From Paraburkholderia susongensis (GTDB lineage: Bacteria; Pseudomonadota; Gammaproteobacteria; Burkholderiales; Burkholderiaceae), in the NCBI RefSeq assembly GCF_900177725.1, contig NZ_FXAT01000002.1, positions 186,001 through 250,000 of the forward strand: a stretch of DNA of 64,000 bases, in the 5' to 3' direction. The notes under the pieces are model-generated. The model had not been told where the DNA came from, did not search any database, and saw only the letters and a program-made list of their open reading frames with translations. Positions within the stretch are counted from its first letter, which is position 1. Every line of letters starts with the position of its first letter. Both the position numbers and the translations under genes were made by a program. Of this stretch, positions 28,701 to 37,400 are shown piece after piece.

Positions 28701-29845
28701 TTGCGGTGCGCGAGCGGCTGCGCGGTGTCGCGCGCGTTTTCCCATGCCTCGACGGCATCCGGCAGTTCGAGATTCGACACCGTGAAGCCCGCGAGACCCG
28801 CCTTCGGGCGCGCGCCACGGCCGGTCGCGCCTTCGTCGCGGATTTCGCCGCCCGCGCCGGTCGCGGCGCCCGGGAACGGCGAGATCGCGGTCGGGTGGTT
28901 ATGCGTTTCCACCTTCATCAGCGTATGCGTGAGTTCGACGCTGCGGCGATAGTGCTCGGGCAGTTCGCTCTCGCCACGCTGCGGTGTGCGCGGGAACCAG
29001 CGCTCGGCCATGCCGCCCTCCATGATCGCCGAGTTGTCCGAATACGCGACGATCGTGCCTTGCGGGTTGAGCTTCTCGGTGTTGCGGATCATGGCGAAGA
29101 GCGACATGTCCTGCTTTTCGCCGTCGATGGTCCAGTCGGCGTTGAAGATCTTGTGGCGGCAATGTTCGCTGTTGGCCTGCGCGAACATCATCAGCTCGAC
29201 GTCGGTCGGGTTGCGGCCGAGCTTCGTGAATGCGTCGACGAGGTAGTCGATTTCGTCGTCGGCGAGCGCGAGTCCCAGCTCCGCGTTCGCGGCTTCCAGC
29301 GCGCCACGGCCGCGGCCGAGCACGTCGACCGTTTGCAGCGGCTTGGCCGGCAGTTCGTCGAACAGATGCAGCGCATGATCGCGCGATGGCGCGACGCTCT
29401 CGGTCATGCGGTCGTGCAGCGCCGCGGCGACGGCCGCGCGCGCTTCGTCGGAGAGTGCTTTCTTGCCGCCGAGCAGGCCGCTTTTCAGCGTGACCGTGTA
29501 CTCGACGCCGCGCTCGATGCGGCGCACCTGCGTGAGGCCGCACAGATGCAGGATGTCGGTTGCCTTGCTGGCCCACGGCGACACGGTGCCAAAGCGCGGC
29601 ACGACGAGGAAAGTCTCGGCCGCGCCGCGTTCCTTGCCTTCTTCGAACGGATCGCCGTAGTGCATCAGCGCCTCGACCTTCGCGCTGTCTTCAGCGGACA
29701 GCGGCGTCTGCGCACCGACGAAGTGCAGATACTGACCGCGCACGCCGGTGATGTTCGGGTCGATGCGCGTGAGCGTGTCGAGCAGGCGGGTTTGACGGAA
29801 ATCGGAAAGGGCCGAAGCGCCGGGGAAACACGAGAAGTGGGCCAT
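25766..29845 (-). CDS. purL: Phosphoribosylformylglycinamidine synthase, large fused type
   Basis: Fourth step of de novo purine synthesis: FGAR plus glutamine and ATP gives FGAM. At 1359 residues it is the single-chain proteobacterial form with N-terminal PurS-like domain, FGAM-synthetase core ([41 protein letters not shown]-type loop) and C-terminal glutaminase with nucleophile Cys in [14 protein letters not shown] and the His of [12 protein letters not shown] 29845 starts [13 protein letters not shown]; a longer frame to 29890 is not supported. A TATAAT hexamer on the coding strand (complement of 29923-29928) may be its -10 box. It is monocistronic and ends at the shared terminator. Confidence 0.97.
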   Translation of the reverse strand: MAHFSCFPGASALSDFRQTRLLDTLTRIDPNITGVRGQYLHFVGAQTPLSAEDSAKVEALMHYGDPFEEGKERGAAETFLVVPRFGTVSPWASKATDILHLCGLTQVRRIERGVEYTVTLKSGLLGGKKALSDEARAAVAAALHDRMTESVAPSRDHALHLFDELPAKPLQTVDVLGRGRGALEAANAELGLALADDEIDYLVDAFTKLGRNPTDVELMMFAQANSEHCRHKIFNADWTIDGEKQDMSLFAMIRNTEKLNPQGTIVAYSDNSAIMEGGMAERWFPRTPQRGESELPEHYRRSVELTHTLMKVETHNHPTAISPFPGAATGAGGEIRDEGATGRGARPKAGLAGFTVSNLELPDAVEAWENARDTAQPLAHRNPQDQHEAYGRPDRIASPLQIMIDGPLGGAAFNNEFGRPNLGGYFRTYEQNVAGLVRGYHKPIMIAGGIGNISDQHTHKHDLPEGSLLIQIGGPGMRIGMGGGAASSMATGTNTAELDFDSVQRGNPEIERRAQEVINACWQLGEKNPILSIHDVGAGGLSNAFPEVVDGAGKGAVFELRKIQLEESGLSPREIWSNEAQERYVLAIAPADLAVFEAMCRRERCPFAVIGTATAERQLKLIDSEQNEAAHQPVDMPMEVLLGKPPRMHRDVARVERKLEPVDVTGIVLADVAQSVLRHPTVASKSFLITIGDRSVGGTTARDQMVGPWQVPVADVAITTMDYAGFGGEAMTMSERTPLAVIDAPASGRMAVGEAITNIVAAPIASLDKLKLSANWMAACGAPGEDAALYDTVKAIGMELCPALGISIPVGKDSLSMRTRWEERGVAKEVVAPVSLIISAFAPVEDVRRHLTPQLRRVADAGDSVLIAIDLGRGKQRLAGSILAQVTQQVGDIVPDVDDPEDLKRFFNAIQALNRDGKLLAYHDRSDGGLWATVCEMAFAGHAGVSLNVDMLILDENHESDYGDAKDWAKQTSGRREDRTIRALFNEELGGVIQVRAADRDVVLGALREHGLSACSHVIGKINERDVIEVYRDAKKVYEAPRAELHRTWSEVSWRIARLRDNPACADAEYDTLLDAADPGITPVLSFDPAQDVAAPFVGKGARPRVAILREQGVNSHLETAYAFDRAGFDAHDVHMSDLLAGRANLADFAGAVACGGFSYGDTLGAGEGWAKTIRFNAQLADMFAAFFGREDTFALGICNGCQMMSSLASMIPGAEAWPKFTRNKSEKFEARFSLVEVQASPSVFFAGMEGSRIPVAVAHGEGYADFSQQGDASKVAVAMRFVDHRGQATEQYPFNPNGSPAGITSVTTADGRFTVLMPHTERVHRAVQMSWHPQGWGEIGTDASPWLRVFQNARRWLG

Positions 29846-30157
29846 GGGACTTGACGTTGCGTCGCTCAATGATGCCGGAGAGTCGCGCATGCAGGCGACG
29901 TGAGGCGGAAAGGAAGTCCGGGATTATACCCCGGGAACGGGCGTCCAGCGGGCTTCAGGCTACGCGGACAAAGGGCTGCGCCGGCCGGCGCGAGCCCTCG
30001 CCGCGCTGCCCGCCGCATCGCCGCGCGGGCGGTTTGACTGCTATCATTCGCCCTTTCACGAGATCGGCGCGCGGTTCGAGCCTTACACGGCAGCGCGCCG
30101 CATGTCACGCCCAACGGGGATGCGCGTGAGCGGCCCGTCGGCAAATCGAATCAGAAC
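29846..30157. other. 312-bp divergent intergenic region between purL and the D-amino-acid dehydrogenase
   Basis: No gene is seen. It must hold both promoters; the clearest element is a TATAAT on the minus strand at 29923-29928 serving purL. No riboswitch-like fold or known purine-regulator site was recognised. Confidence 0.4.
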
Positions 30158-31453
30158 ATGGATGTCATCGTCATTGGCGGCGGGATAGCGGGCGTCGCCA
30201 CCGCTTATCACCTGCGCGCGGCCGGCCACCGGGTATGCCTCGTCGAGCGTCACGCGACCGTCGCGCAAGGCGCGACCTACGGGCAAGGCGGCACCGTTCT
30301 GCCCACGCCGCTCGACGTCTGGTTCGGCCCGACCTTCATGGCAAGCCGCCACAACGCGAAAAACGGCGTCATCAGCAAGACCGGCTTCAACGGGCCCGCG
30401 CGGCAGTTCGTCAAGCAGCTTGCCGCGTTGCAGGAACCCGAGGCGTTCGCGCGTCAGTACACGCTGCTGCGGCCGCTGATCGAAGCGTCGCGCGAGGCGA
30501 TGGCCGACGTGGAAGCGCGCTTCGGACTCGAATTCGAACAGGCGAGCGGGCTGCTCTACCTCGTGCGCAGCGCGCACGAATGGGAACAGAGCACGACCGC
30601 GCTCGATCTGCTGCGCCAGTTCGAGGTGCCGCATCACGTGCTGACGCCGGCCGAATGCGCGGGCGTCGAGCATGCCGTGCCGACCGAGCCGGAATTCGCC
30701 GGCGGCGTGCTGTTCGAGCACGAGCGCACGGCGAACTGCCCGCTCTTCACCAAGCTCGTCAAACAGGCCCTCGACATGCAAGGCGGCGTGCAGTTCATGC
30801 CGGGCTGCGAGGTGTCCGCGATCCGCCTCGAAAACCAGCGCGCGACGGTCGAGCTGGCGCCGCGCGGCGACGCGCCCCGTGCGCGCGAAGTCGACGTGAT
30901 TCACGCCGACGCGGTCGTGGTCGCGGCGGGCCACGACAGCCTCGCGTTGCTCGAGCGCGCGGGCCTCAGACTGCCGCTGCATCCGCTGCGGCTCCATACG
31001 CTCGTCGCGCCGATCGCGCACGAGGAATACGCGCCGCACGTGGCGATCGTCGATGCGGTCAAGCGCATCGGCATCAGCCGCATGAACCACCGGCTGCGTA
31101 TCGCCGGTGGCGCGGTGCTGCAAAGTGCGAGCCTGATCGACAAGCCACTCGGCGAGGCGCTGACCAAGGAAGCGCTGGCGCTGCTCGGCCAGGCGACACA
31201 CGACTGGATTCCGGGCGCCGCGCGGATTTCGGCGGCGCTGCCGTGGGAGGGCGTCAAGCTGCTCTCGCCGGACGGCTTGCCGGTGATCGGCAACGCGCTG
31301 CATCCGCGTCTGTTCGTCAACGCCGGCCACGGACCGGCGGGCTGGGGGCTCGCCTGGGGCTCGGGCAAGCTCGTCGCCGATCTGATCTCGGGTCAGGCTC
31401 CGGAGGTTGCGCAGGATACGCTTGCGGCGGTGAGGCCGGAGCGGTTCCAGTAA
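30158..31453 (+). CDS. FAD-dependent D-amino-acid dehydrogenase (DadA-like)
   Basis: A 431-residue flavoprotein of the DAO/DadA family. The N terminus is the FAD Rossmann motif VIVIGGGIAGVATAYHL with the acidic VERH strand end, followed by the DadA loop GATYGQGGTVLPTPLD. The C terminus has the second FAD-binding segment LFVNAGHGPAGWGLAWGSGKLVADL. DadA oxidises D-amino acids to keto acids and ammonium and passes electrons to the quinone pool at the inner membrane. Related oxidases for sarcosine or glycine share the fold, so substrate is a family-level call. The alanine racemase gene dadX that often accompanies it is not adjacent. Confidence 0.85.
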   Translation: MDVIVIGGGIAGVATAYHLRAAGHRVCLVERHATVAQGATYGQGGTVLPTPLDVWFGPTFMASRHNAKNGVISKTGFNGPARQFVKQLAALQEPEAFARQYTLLRPLIEASREAMADVEARFGLEFEQASGLLYLVRSAHEWEQSTTALDLLRQFEVPHHVLTPAECAGVEHAVPTEPEFAGGVLFEHERTANCPLFTKLVKQALDMQGGVQFMPGCEVSAIRLENQRATVELAPRGDAPRAREVDVIHADAVVVAAGHDSLALLERAGLRLPLHPLRLHTLVAPIAHEEYAPHVAIVDAVKRIGISRMNHRLRIAGGAVLQSASLIDKPLGEALTKEALALLGQATHDWIPGAARISAALPWEGVKLLSPDGLPVIGNALHPRLFVNAGHGPAGWGLAWGSGKLVADLISGQAPEVAQDTLAAVRPERFQ

Positions 31454-31509
31454 ATCGCCGTCTGGCGGCGATGGGCTGGTGGGCTCGTCCGCCAGGCTGG
31501 CTCGCCCGC

Positions 31510-31545
31510 CGCTTCTGCCACTCCTCCCGCTTCTGCCACTTCCAC
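31510..31545. repeat. 18-bp direct repeat upstream of nnr
   Basis: Two adjacent 18-bp units (CGCTTCTGCCACTCCTCC and CGCTTCTGCCACTTCCAC) followed by a partial third copy beginning CGCTTCCGCG. It lies in the 219-bp gap after the D-amino-acid dehydrogenase gene. Confidence 0.6.
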
Positions 31546-31672
31546 CGCTTCCGCGAACGGCACTCTCGCCGTGAGCGAAACGAGATCACCACACGCCGCT
31601 CGCCCATCGGCACTACCATAGCGATTCCCAAGCCCGCCCGCCTCGCAGCGGGCGTACCGCCCAGGTTTCGCC

Positions 31673-33412
31673 ATGACAGACGCAGAAAACCCGCTGCTCA
31701 CGCTTCCCGGTCCGCTGACCGCCCCGCCCCATCGCGCGCTGCCCCTGCTCACGCTGACCGATCTGCGGATCGCCGAAACGCAAGCCGCCGCGGCGTTGCC
31801 TGAACATACGCTGATGGCGCGTGCGGGCCACGCCGCCGCGCGTTTCCTGCTCGAGCGGATCGCCGCGGACACATCGGTCACGAAATCGCAGCAGCGCGTC
31901 TGGCTGATCGCCGGCCCCGGCAACAACGGCGGCGACGCGCTGATTCTCGCGACCGAACTGCACAAGGCCGGCGTCACCGTGGAACTCTGCCTGCCGGTCG
32001 ACGTGAAGCCGGCCGACGCGCGCTGGGCGCTCGACACCGCGCGCGCCGCCGGTGTGCCGATCAGCACCACGCCGCCGGCCTCGCTCGACGGCTATGGCTG
32101 GCTCGTCGACGGTATGTTCGGCATCGGCCTGACGCGTGCGCTCGACGGCGTGTTCGCGGCCGTTGCCCGCTTGCTGTCGCAACGGACCGCGGCACGCGAG
32201 GCGCCACGCGCCGTGCTCGCGCTCGACGTGCCGAGCGGACTCGACAGCGACACCGGCGCGGTGGTCGGCGGCAGCGGCGCTGCGGCCGTCCGCGCGACCC
32301 ACACGATCACCTTCATCGGCGCCAAGCCGGGGCTGTTCACCGCGCAGGGCCGCGACCTCGCCGGCCACGTGACGCTCGCGCCGATCGGATTGAGCAGAGG
32401 TGTCAATCGCGACGGCGGCGAGCGCGGCGCGGGTGGCGGCAGCAGCGGCAGCAGTGCGGGCGACGGCACTCACGGCGGCAGCAGCGGCAGTGCGGGCAGC
32501 GGCACTCACCGTGGCACCCGCAGCGGCCCAAGCAGCCCCCCTCACGCCGCCATCCAGTTGAACGCCCCCGAACTTTTCGGCCCCTTCATGCCGCCGCGCG
32601 ATTTCGCGACCAACAAAGGCACCTTCGGCAGCCTCGCGGTGGTGGGCGGCGACACCGGCATGTGCGGCGCGCCGATTCTCGCGGCGCGCGCGGCGCTATA
32701 CAGCGGCGCGGGCAAGGTCCATGTCGCGCTGCTCGGCGAGGGCGCGCCGCCCTACGATCCGCCGCACCCAGAACTGATGCTGCACGCGATCGACGCGCTG
32801 CCGCTCGACGCGATGGACGCGCTCGCTGTCGGTTGCGGCATGGGGCATCGCGAACGCGCGACGCGCGTGCTGCACGATGTGCTGCAACTCGATGCGCCGA
32901 AGCTGTTCGACGCGGACGCGCTGAACCTGATCGCCCAGGACCCCGCGCTCGCCGCCGAGGTCGCCGCGCGCGGCGTACAAGGCGACCCGTGCATCCTGAC
33001 GCCGCATCCGCTCGAGGCGGCGCGCCTGCTCGGCAGCGACGCGCCCGCCGTGCAGCGCGACCGGCTCGCGGCCGCGCGCGCGCTCGCCGCGCGTTTTGCG
33101 AGCGTGGTCGTGCTGAAAGGCGTCGGCACGATCGTCGCCGCGCCGGACGGCCGGCTCGCGATCAATCCGAGCGGCAACGCCGCGCTCGCGACGGGCGGCA
33201 CCGGCGACGTGCTCGGCGGCATCATCGGCGCCCTGCTCGCGCAGCATCTGCCGCGCTACGAAGCGGCGCTCGCGGGCGTCTACCTGCACGGCCTCGCCGC
33301 CGATACGTTGAGCGCGCAGGGCCACGGCCCGGCGGGTCTGACAGCCGGCGAACTCGCGCCGATGGTGCGCACGCTGCTCAACCGCCTGTTCTATGCGCCG
33401 ACGGATGCATGA
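31673..33412 (+). CDS. nnr: Bifunctional NAD(P)H-hydrate epimerase / ADP-dependent dehydratase
   Basis: Repairs hydrated NAD(P)H: the N-terminal YjeF_N domain epimerises NAD(P)HX and the C-terminal ribokinase-like domain dehydrates the S form with ADP or ATP. Epimerase motifs: HTLMARAGHAAARFL, WLIAGPGNNGGDAL, LALDVPSGLDSDTG. Dehydratase motifs: NKGTFGSLAVVGGDTGMCGAPILAARAAL, LTPHPLEAARLLG and ATGGTGDVLGGIIGALLA. At 579 residues it is longer than the ~500-residue norm because of a Gly/Ser/Thr-rich linker (about residues 245-285) built from an imperfect DNA repeat. It lies between dadA-like and pgi genes. Confidence 0.95.
   Translation: MTDAENPLLTLPGPLTAPPHRALPLLTLTDLRIAETQAAAALPEHTLMARAGHAAARFLLERIAADTSVTKSQQRVWLIAGPGNNGGDALILATELHKAGVTVELCLPVDVKPADARWALDTARAAGVPISTTPPASLDGYGWLVDGMFGIGLTRALDGVFAAVARLLSQRTAAREAPRAVLALDVPSGLDSDTGAVVGGSGAAAVRATHTITFIGAKPGLFTAQGRDLAGHVTLAPIGLSRGVNRDGGERGAGGGSSGSSAGDGTHGGSSGSAGSGTHRGTRSGPSSPPHAAIQLNAPELFGPFMPPRDFATNKGTFGSLAVVGGDTGMCGAPILAARAALYSGAGKVHVALLGEGAPPYDPPHPELMLHAIDALPLDAMDALAVGCGMGHRERATRVLHDVLQLDAPKLFDADALNLIAQDPALAAEVAARGVQGDPCILTPHPLEAARLLGSDAPAVQRDRLAAARALAARFASVVVLKGVGTIVAAPDGRLAINPSGNAALATGGTGDVLGGIIGALLAQHLPRYEAALAGVYLHGLAADTLSAQGHGPAGLTAGELAPMVRTLLNRLFYAPTDA
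32435..32509 (+). repeat. In-frame 39/36-bp direct repeat encoding a Gly/Ser linker in nnr
   Basis: Unit one at 32435-32473 (39 bp) and unit two at 32474-32509 (36 bp) share GGCGGCAGCAGCGGCAG at the start and GGCACTCAC at the end; they differ by one three-base deletion and a few substitutions. They encode two GGSSGS...GTH blocks joining the two enzyme domains. Confidence 0.8.
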
Positions 33413-33697
33413 GGATTGCACTCGCATGCGGAGCACTGCTGCCTGTCACGCATCCCCGCTATACTGATGCTGGACTGTCCGCGCCGTGCATCGGATCGAT
33501 CGCGGGTGGCGGCGAAACTTCAGCGCTCGCGGGCGCCGCCTCGTGAGGTTCGCGCGTTTTCACGAGTGCTGGCCACTACCGCCGCTACCCACACCCGAAC
33601 ACGTCCGCGCGGCGTCGCTCCGACTGCATCGCCGCATCATTCTCGGCCGCGCTTCACGCGTGCGCCTTTCTTCGTGCCCCTTGGTTAGACGAACGCT

Positions 33698-35320
33698 ATG
33701 ACCCAGAACTCGCTCCCCTCCTGGTCCTCGTTGCAGACCCATTACGAAAAGATTCGCGATGCGCATCTGCGCGACTGGTTCGCCCCCGGGAACGATCCCG
33801 CTCCCACCCGCGCCGAGCGCTTCACGTTCCAAGGCGGCGGTCTCGCTGCCGATTTCTCGAAACACCGCATCACCGAAGAAACCCTCGGGCTGCTCGTGCA
33901 GCTCGCGCGTGAAGCCGGCGTCGAAAAGCGCCGCGACGCGATGTTCGCGGGCGAGGTGGTCAACCCGACCGAAGGCCGCGCCGCGCTGCATACCGCGTTG
34001 CGCGCAACGGATCCGAAGGCGCCGTTCTTCGCCGAAGTGCAGGCCGAGCGCGCCAAAATGGCCGCGTTCGCCGAGCAGGTGCGCAGCGGCCAGTGGACCG
34101 GCTACACCGGCAAGCGGATTCGCCACGTCGTGAACATCGGCATCGGCGGCTCGGACCTGGGGCCGAAGATGATCGTGCATGCTCTGCATCATCTCGCCAC
34201 GCCGGAGATCACCACGCACTTCGTGTCGAATGTCGACGGCGCCGATCTCTACAACGTGATGCAGCAGATCGATCCCGAAGAGACGCTTGCGATCATCGTC
34301 TCCAAGACCTTCACGACGCTCGAAACGATGACCAACGCGCGCTCGCTGCGCGACTGGTTCATCGAGAAAGGCTGCCCGGAAAGCGCGCTCGCGAAGCACT
34401 TCGTCGGCGTGTCGGCCAATCCCGCGGAAGTGGTCAAATTCGGCATCGCGCGGGAGAACGTGTTCGAGATGTGGGACTGGGTCGGCGGCCGCTATTCGCT
34501 CTGGTCGGCCGTGGGTCTGTCGATCATGATCGCGATCGGTCCGCGGCAGTTCGACGAACTGCTCGCCGGCGCCAACGACATGGACCAGCATTTCCGCACC
34601 GCGCCACTGGAGAAGAACCTGCCGGTGCTGCTCGGCATGATCGGCATCTGGTATCGCAATTTCTTCGGCTCACAGAGCTATCTGGTCGCGCCGTATTCGG
34701 AAGCGCTGCATTTTCTGCCGTCGTATCTGCAACAGCTCGAGATGGAGAGCAACGGCAAGTCCGCGCGGCTCGACGGCGCGATGGTCGACTATCCGACCTC
34801 CGCGGTCACGTGGGGCGAGCCGGGCACGAACGGTCAGCACGCGTTCTTCCAGATGCTGCACCAGGGCCCGACGATCGTGCCGATCGATTTCATCGCGGTG
34901 CTCACGCCCGAGCATCCGCTCGTGAGCCATCATCCGAAGCTGCTCGCGAACTGCTTCGCGCAAAGCGAAGCGCTGATGCTCGGCCGCACGCTCGAAGAGG
35001 CGAAGAAAGTGGCCGGCCCGGACAAGCCGGAACTCGCGCCGCACCTCGTGTTCCCGGGCAACCGTCCGACCGCCACGCTGCTGCTCGACGCGCTCACCGC
35101 ACGCACGCTCGGCGCGTTGATCGCGCTGTACGAGCACAAGGTGCTCGTACAGGCGTCGGTATGGAACATCAATCCGTTCGATCAATGGGGCGTCGAACTC
35201 GGCAAGATTCTCGGCAAGGTGGTCGAAGCCGATCTGGGCGCGGCGAGCGCCGACGTGAAGAAACATGATTCGTCGACGTCGACGTTGATCGCGCGGGCGC
35301 GCGCGGCGTTGAAGCGGTGA
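33698..35320 (+). CDS. pgi: Glucose-6-phosphate isomerase
   Basis: Interconverts glucose 6-phosphate and fructose 6-phosphate. The 540-residue protein has the sugar-phosphate loop [12 protein letters not shown], the family signature [14 protein letters not shown], the catalytic Glu/His region [14 protein letters not shown] and the C-terminal Lys segment [10 protein letters not shown]. The first ATG after the 285-bp gap is used. A possible -10 (TATACT, 33461-33466) lies upstream but without a good -35. A strong terminator lies 80 bp after the stop. Confidence 0.97.
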   Translation: MTQNSLPSWSSLQTHYEKIRDAHLRDWFAPGNDPAPTRAERFTFQGGGLAADFSKHRITEETLGLLVQLAREAGVEKRRDAMFAGEVVNPTEGRAALHTALRATDPKAPFFAEVQAERAKMAAFAEQVRSGQWTGYTGKRIRHVVNIGIGGSDLGPKMIVHALHHLATPEITTHFVSNVDGADLYNVMQQIDPEETLAIIVSKTFTTLETMTNARSLRDWFIEKGCPESALAKHFVGVSANPAEVVKFGIARENVFEMWDWVGGRYSLWSAVGLSIMIAIGPRQFDELLAGANDMDQHFRTAPLEKNLPVLLGMIGIWYRNFFGSQSYLVAPYSEALHFLPSYLQQLEMESNGKSARLDGAMVDYPTSAVTWGEPGTNGQHAFFQMLHQGPTIVPIDFIAVLTPEHPLVSHHPKLLANCFAQSEALMLGRTLEEAKKVAGPDKPELAPHLVFPGNRPTATLLLDALTARTLGALIALYEHKVLVQASVWNINPFDQWGVELGKILGKVVEADLGAASADVKKHDSSTSTLIARARAALKR

Positions 35321-35400
35321 GCGTGAATGGCGCGAGGTTGGCGGCGGGTTGACCACGCGCTTGACCGCGACTCACCTGGCTGCGCGCCGTGAGGCGCAAT

Positions 35401-35432
35401 AACGAAGCGGGCTACGGCCCGCTTCGTTTTTT
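35401..35432 (+). terminator. Rho-independent terminator after pgi
   Basis: Twelve-base perfect stem AACGAAGCGGGC / GCCCGCTTCGTT with a TACG loop, followed by TTTT on the plus strand. Confidence 0.9.
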
Positions 35433-35473
35433 CAGCGACGAACCGCGTATGCGATCGCCCACCTGCCGTCCGC

Positions 35474-36160
35474 TCACGCCAGCCGCCCCGCTTCGATCGT
35501 CACCGTCGTATCGCACCGGCGCGCGAGCTCGATGTCATGCGTGACGAGCACCAGCGTCGCGCCGTTCGCGCGATTCATTTCGAACATCAGGTCGATCACC
35601 GCATGGCCGGTGGCCGCATCGAGACTGCCGGTCGGTTCGTCGGCGAACAGGATGGCCGGCCGCGTGACGAACGCGCGCGCCAGCGCGACACGCTGCTGCT
35701 CGCCGCCCGACAGCAGCTTCGGATAGTGACCCGTGCGCTGCCCGAGCCCGACCTGCTCCAGCAGACTACGCGCACGCGTGGCGGCCTCGCGCGTGCCGAT
35801 GCCGCCTTGCAGCTCGAGCGGCAATGTGACGTTTTCGAGCGCGGTCAGATGCGGCATCAACTGGAACGACTGGAACACGAAGCCGACCGAGCCGCTGCGC
35901 AACGCGGCGCGCTCGTCCTCGCCCAGTTCGGTGAGTTCGCGGCCGAGCAGCCGAACCGAGCCCGAACTCGCACTGTCCAATCCCGCGAGCAAGCCGAGCA
36001 GCGTAGACTTGCCCGACCCGGATGCACCGACGATCGCCACACTGCTGCCGGCATCGATAGCAAGATCGATGTCGTCGAGAATGGTCAGTTCGCCCGTTGC
36101 ATCCTTAACCCTCTTGCACAAACCCCGCACTTCAATGACTGGATCAGTTCTGTTTGGCAT
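35474..36160 (-). CDS. ABC transporter ATP-binding protein, YbbA/LolD type
   Basis: A 228-residue ATPase of the MacB/LolD/YbbA group. Walker A GASGSGKST, Q-loop QSFQLMPHLTALENV, signature LSGGEQQRVALARA, Walker B AILFADEPTGSLD and H-loop LVTHD are intact. The E. coli YbbA-YbbP pair sits beside tesA in the same divergent arrangement; here no YbbP-like permease follows within the window (pgi is convergent downstream), so its membrane partner is elsewhere or it is an orphan. ATG 36160 (MPNRTDPVIEVRG) matches the family N terminus; the open frame extends to 36235 with in-frame ATGs at 36190 and 36235 that would overlap tesA. No clear ribosome site exists for any. Confidence 0.88.
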   Translation of the reverse strand: MPNRTDPVIEVRGLCKRVKDATGELTILDDIDLAIDAGSSVAIVGASGSGKSTLLGLLAGLDSASSGSVRLLGRELTELGEDERAALRSGSVGFVFQSFQLMPHLTALENVTLPLELQGGIGTREAATRARSLLEQVGLGQRTGHYPKLLSGGEQQRVALARAFVTRPAILFADEPTGSLDAATGHAVIDLMFEMNRANGATLVLVTHDIELARRCDTTVTIEAGRLA

Positions 36161-36863
36161 GGTGAAGCGTAGGTTGAAAGTGCGCGCCATCGCCCGTTGC
36201 ACCGCGGTGTTGAGCGCGGCATCCGGCGCGGCCATGATGGCTGCCGCCCTGTTTTCGATGCCCTTGCCGGTTCATGCGGCCAATGCGCCGGAACCTGCCA
36301 GGCCCGTGATCGTCGTACTCGGTGACAGCATCTCCGCCGAATACGGCTTGCCCCGTGACACGGGCTGGGTTGCCTTGATGCGGCAGCGTCTCTCCGAAAA
36401 GCGCATCGATTATAGCGTTGCCAATGCAAGCATCAGCGGCGACACCACGAGTGGCGGACGGGCTCGTCTGCCGGCGCTGCTGCAGCGTCTGAAGCCGAGC
36501 ATCGTGATCGTCGAGCTGGGCGCCAACGACGCGTTGCGCGGCGTGCCGCTCTCCACGACCGAGGACAACCTGCGCACGATCATCGAACAGGCCCAGCAGG
36601 ACCATGCGAAGGTCGTGCTGGTGGGCATGTACGTGCCGCCCAATTACGGCCCCGACTACACACAAAAGTTCCACGGTCTGTACGAACAGTTGTCGAAGGA
36701 GTTGCACGTGCCGCTCGTGCCGTTCCTGCTCGCCGGCATCGCGGATAAACCGGACATGTTCCAGGCCGACCAGATCCATCCGACCGTGCAGGCACAGCCC
36801 GTGCTACTCGACAACGTGTGGCCCGCTGTCAAGCCACTCCTTCGCACAAGTTCGCCGCACTGA
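36159..36863 (+). CDS. tesA: Periplasmic SGNH arylesterase / lysophospholipase TesA
   Basis: Multifunctional thioesterase/arylesterase of the periplasm, 234 residues from ATG 36159. Signal peptide about 1-40 (ends MPLPVHA), then SGNH blocks: VVLGDSISAEYGL with Ser57, the Gly of SGDTTSGG, the Asn of ELGANDALRG, and Asp/His of QADQIHPT. Its start codon and that of the divergent ABC ATPase share the palindrome CATG, so the two genes have no intergenic space; promoters must lie inside the opposite coding frames or the start of one is misplaced. The E. coli tesA-ybbA pair is also divergent and overlapping. Confidence 0.92.
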   Translation: MVKRRLKVRAIARCTAVLSAASGAAMMAAALFSMPLPVHAANAPEPARPVIVVLGDSISAEYGLPRDTGWVALMRQRLSEKRIDYSVANASISGDTTSGGRARLPALLQRLKPSIVIVELGANDALRGVPLSTTEDNLRTIIEQAQQDHAKVVLVGMYVPPNYGPDYTQKFHGLYEQLSKELHVPLVPFLLAGIADKPDMFQADQIHPTVQAQPVLLDNVWPAVKPLLRTSSPH

Positions 36864-36984
36864 AATGCCTGCTAACAACTTGTTTCCGGAACTTGGGAAA
36901 CACGGATCGCCGAACGTCGTTTCGACACTTTCGCAATCCCGTGCAACCTTCGCTCGATTCTCGAGCGACTTCTGAGGAGATAAC

Positions 36985-37326
36985 GTGAAATATTTACCGT
37001 TAATCGCTTTGACCGTTGCCCTCTCGGCCTGTGCCGCCCAGCCGCCCGCCGGCGTTCAATCCGTCGGTCAAAGCCAGCAACCGCCCGGCGCCGTCGCCGC
37101 CTGCATCGCGCAGAAATGGGCGGACGGTTCGCAACAACAGGTGATCTCGCAAAATATTCTCGCCAACGGTCAGGCCATGGACGTCTACGTCCCGGGTCAA
37201 CAGCCGCCTGGCGGCGCAGCCGCGGTGGTGCGTCCGTCGTTCACCGGCAAGGGTACATCGGTCGGCTTCCGTGCCGGTGGCGGTGCCGGCAGCGACGCCA
37301 CCAGCGCGATCAGCGGGTGTCTGTAA
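36985..37326 (+). CDS. Small lipoprotein of unknown function
   Basis: A 113-residue predicted lipoprotein: signal MKYLPLIALTVALSAC with lipobox LSAC, then a Gln/Pro-rich stretch (AAQPPAGVQSVGQSQQPPG), a short conserved-looking block CIAQKWADGSQQQVISQNILANGQAMDVYVPG, and a Gly-rich tail ending in a second Cys (ISGCL). Two remaining Cys residues could form a disulfide. GGAGA lies upstream of the ATG. No function is recognised. The 121-bp gap after tesA and a terminator downstream suggest its own transcript. Confidence 0.8.
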   Translation: MKYLPLIALTVALSACAAQPPAGVQSVGQSQQPPGAVAACIAQKWADGSQQQVISQNILANGQAMDVYVPGQQPPGGAAAVVRPSFTGKGTSVGFRAGGGAGSDATSAISGCL

Positions 37327-37354
37327 TGCGGTAATGCGTGCGGTACGCCGGATG

Positions 37355-37386
37355 AAAAAAGCCCCGCGATTGCGGGGCTTTTCTTT
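37355..37386. terminator. Bidirectional terminator between the small lipoprotein gene and ppiD
   Basis: Eleven-base stem AAAAGCCCCGC / GCGGGGCTTTT with a GATT loop. T-rich on the plus side (TTTTCTTT) and a run of six T on the minus side, so it can end both converging transcripts. Confidence 0.9.
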
Positions 37387-37400
37387 GTTTGCGGGACGGC

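Noticed and set aside
26816..29854. Plus-strand open frame of 1012 codons opposite purL
   Set aside because: Antisense shadow of the purL coding strand. Composition is dominated by Arg, Ala, Val and His, typical of such shadows, and no family features are present.
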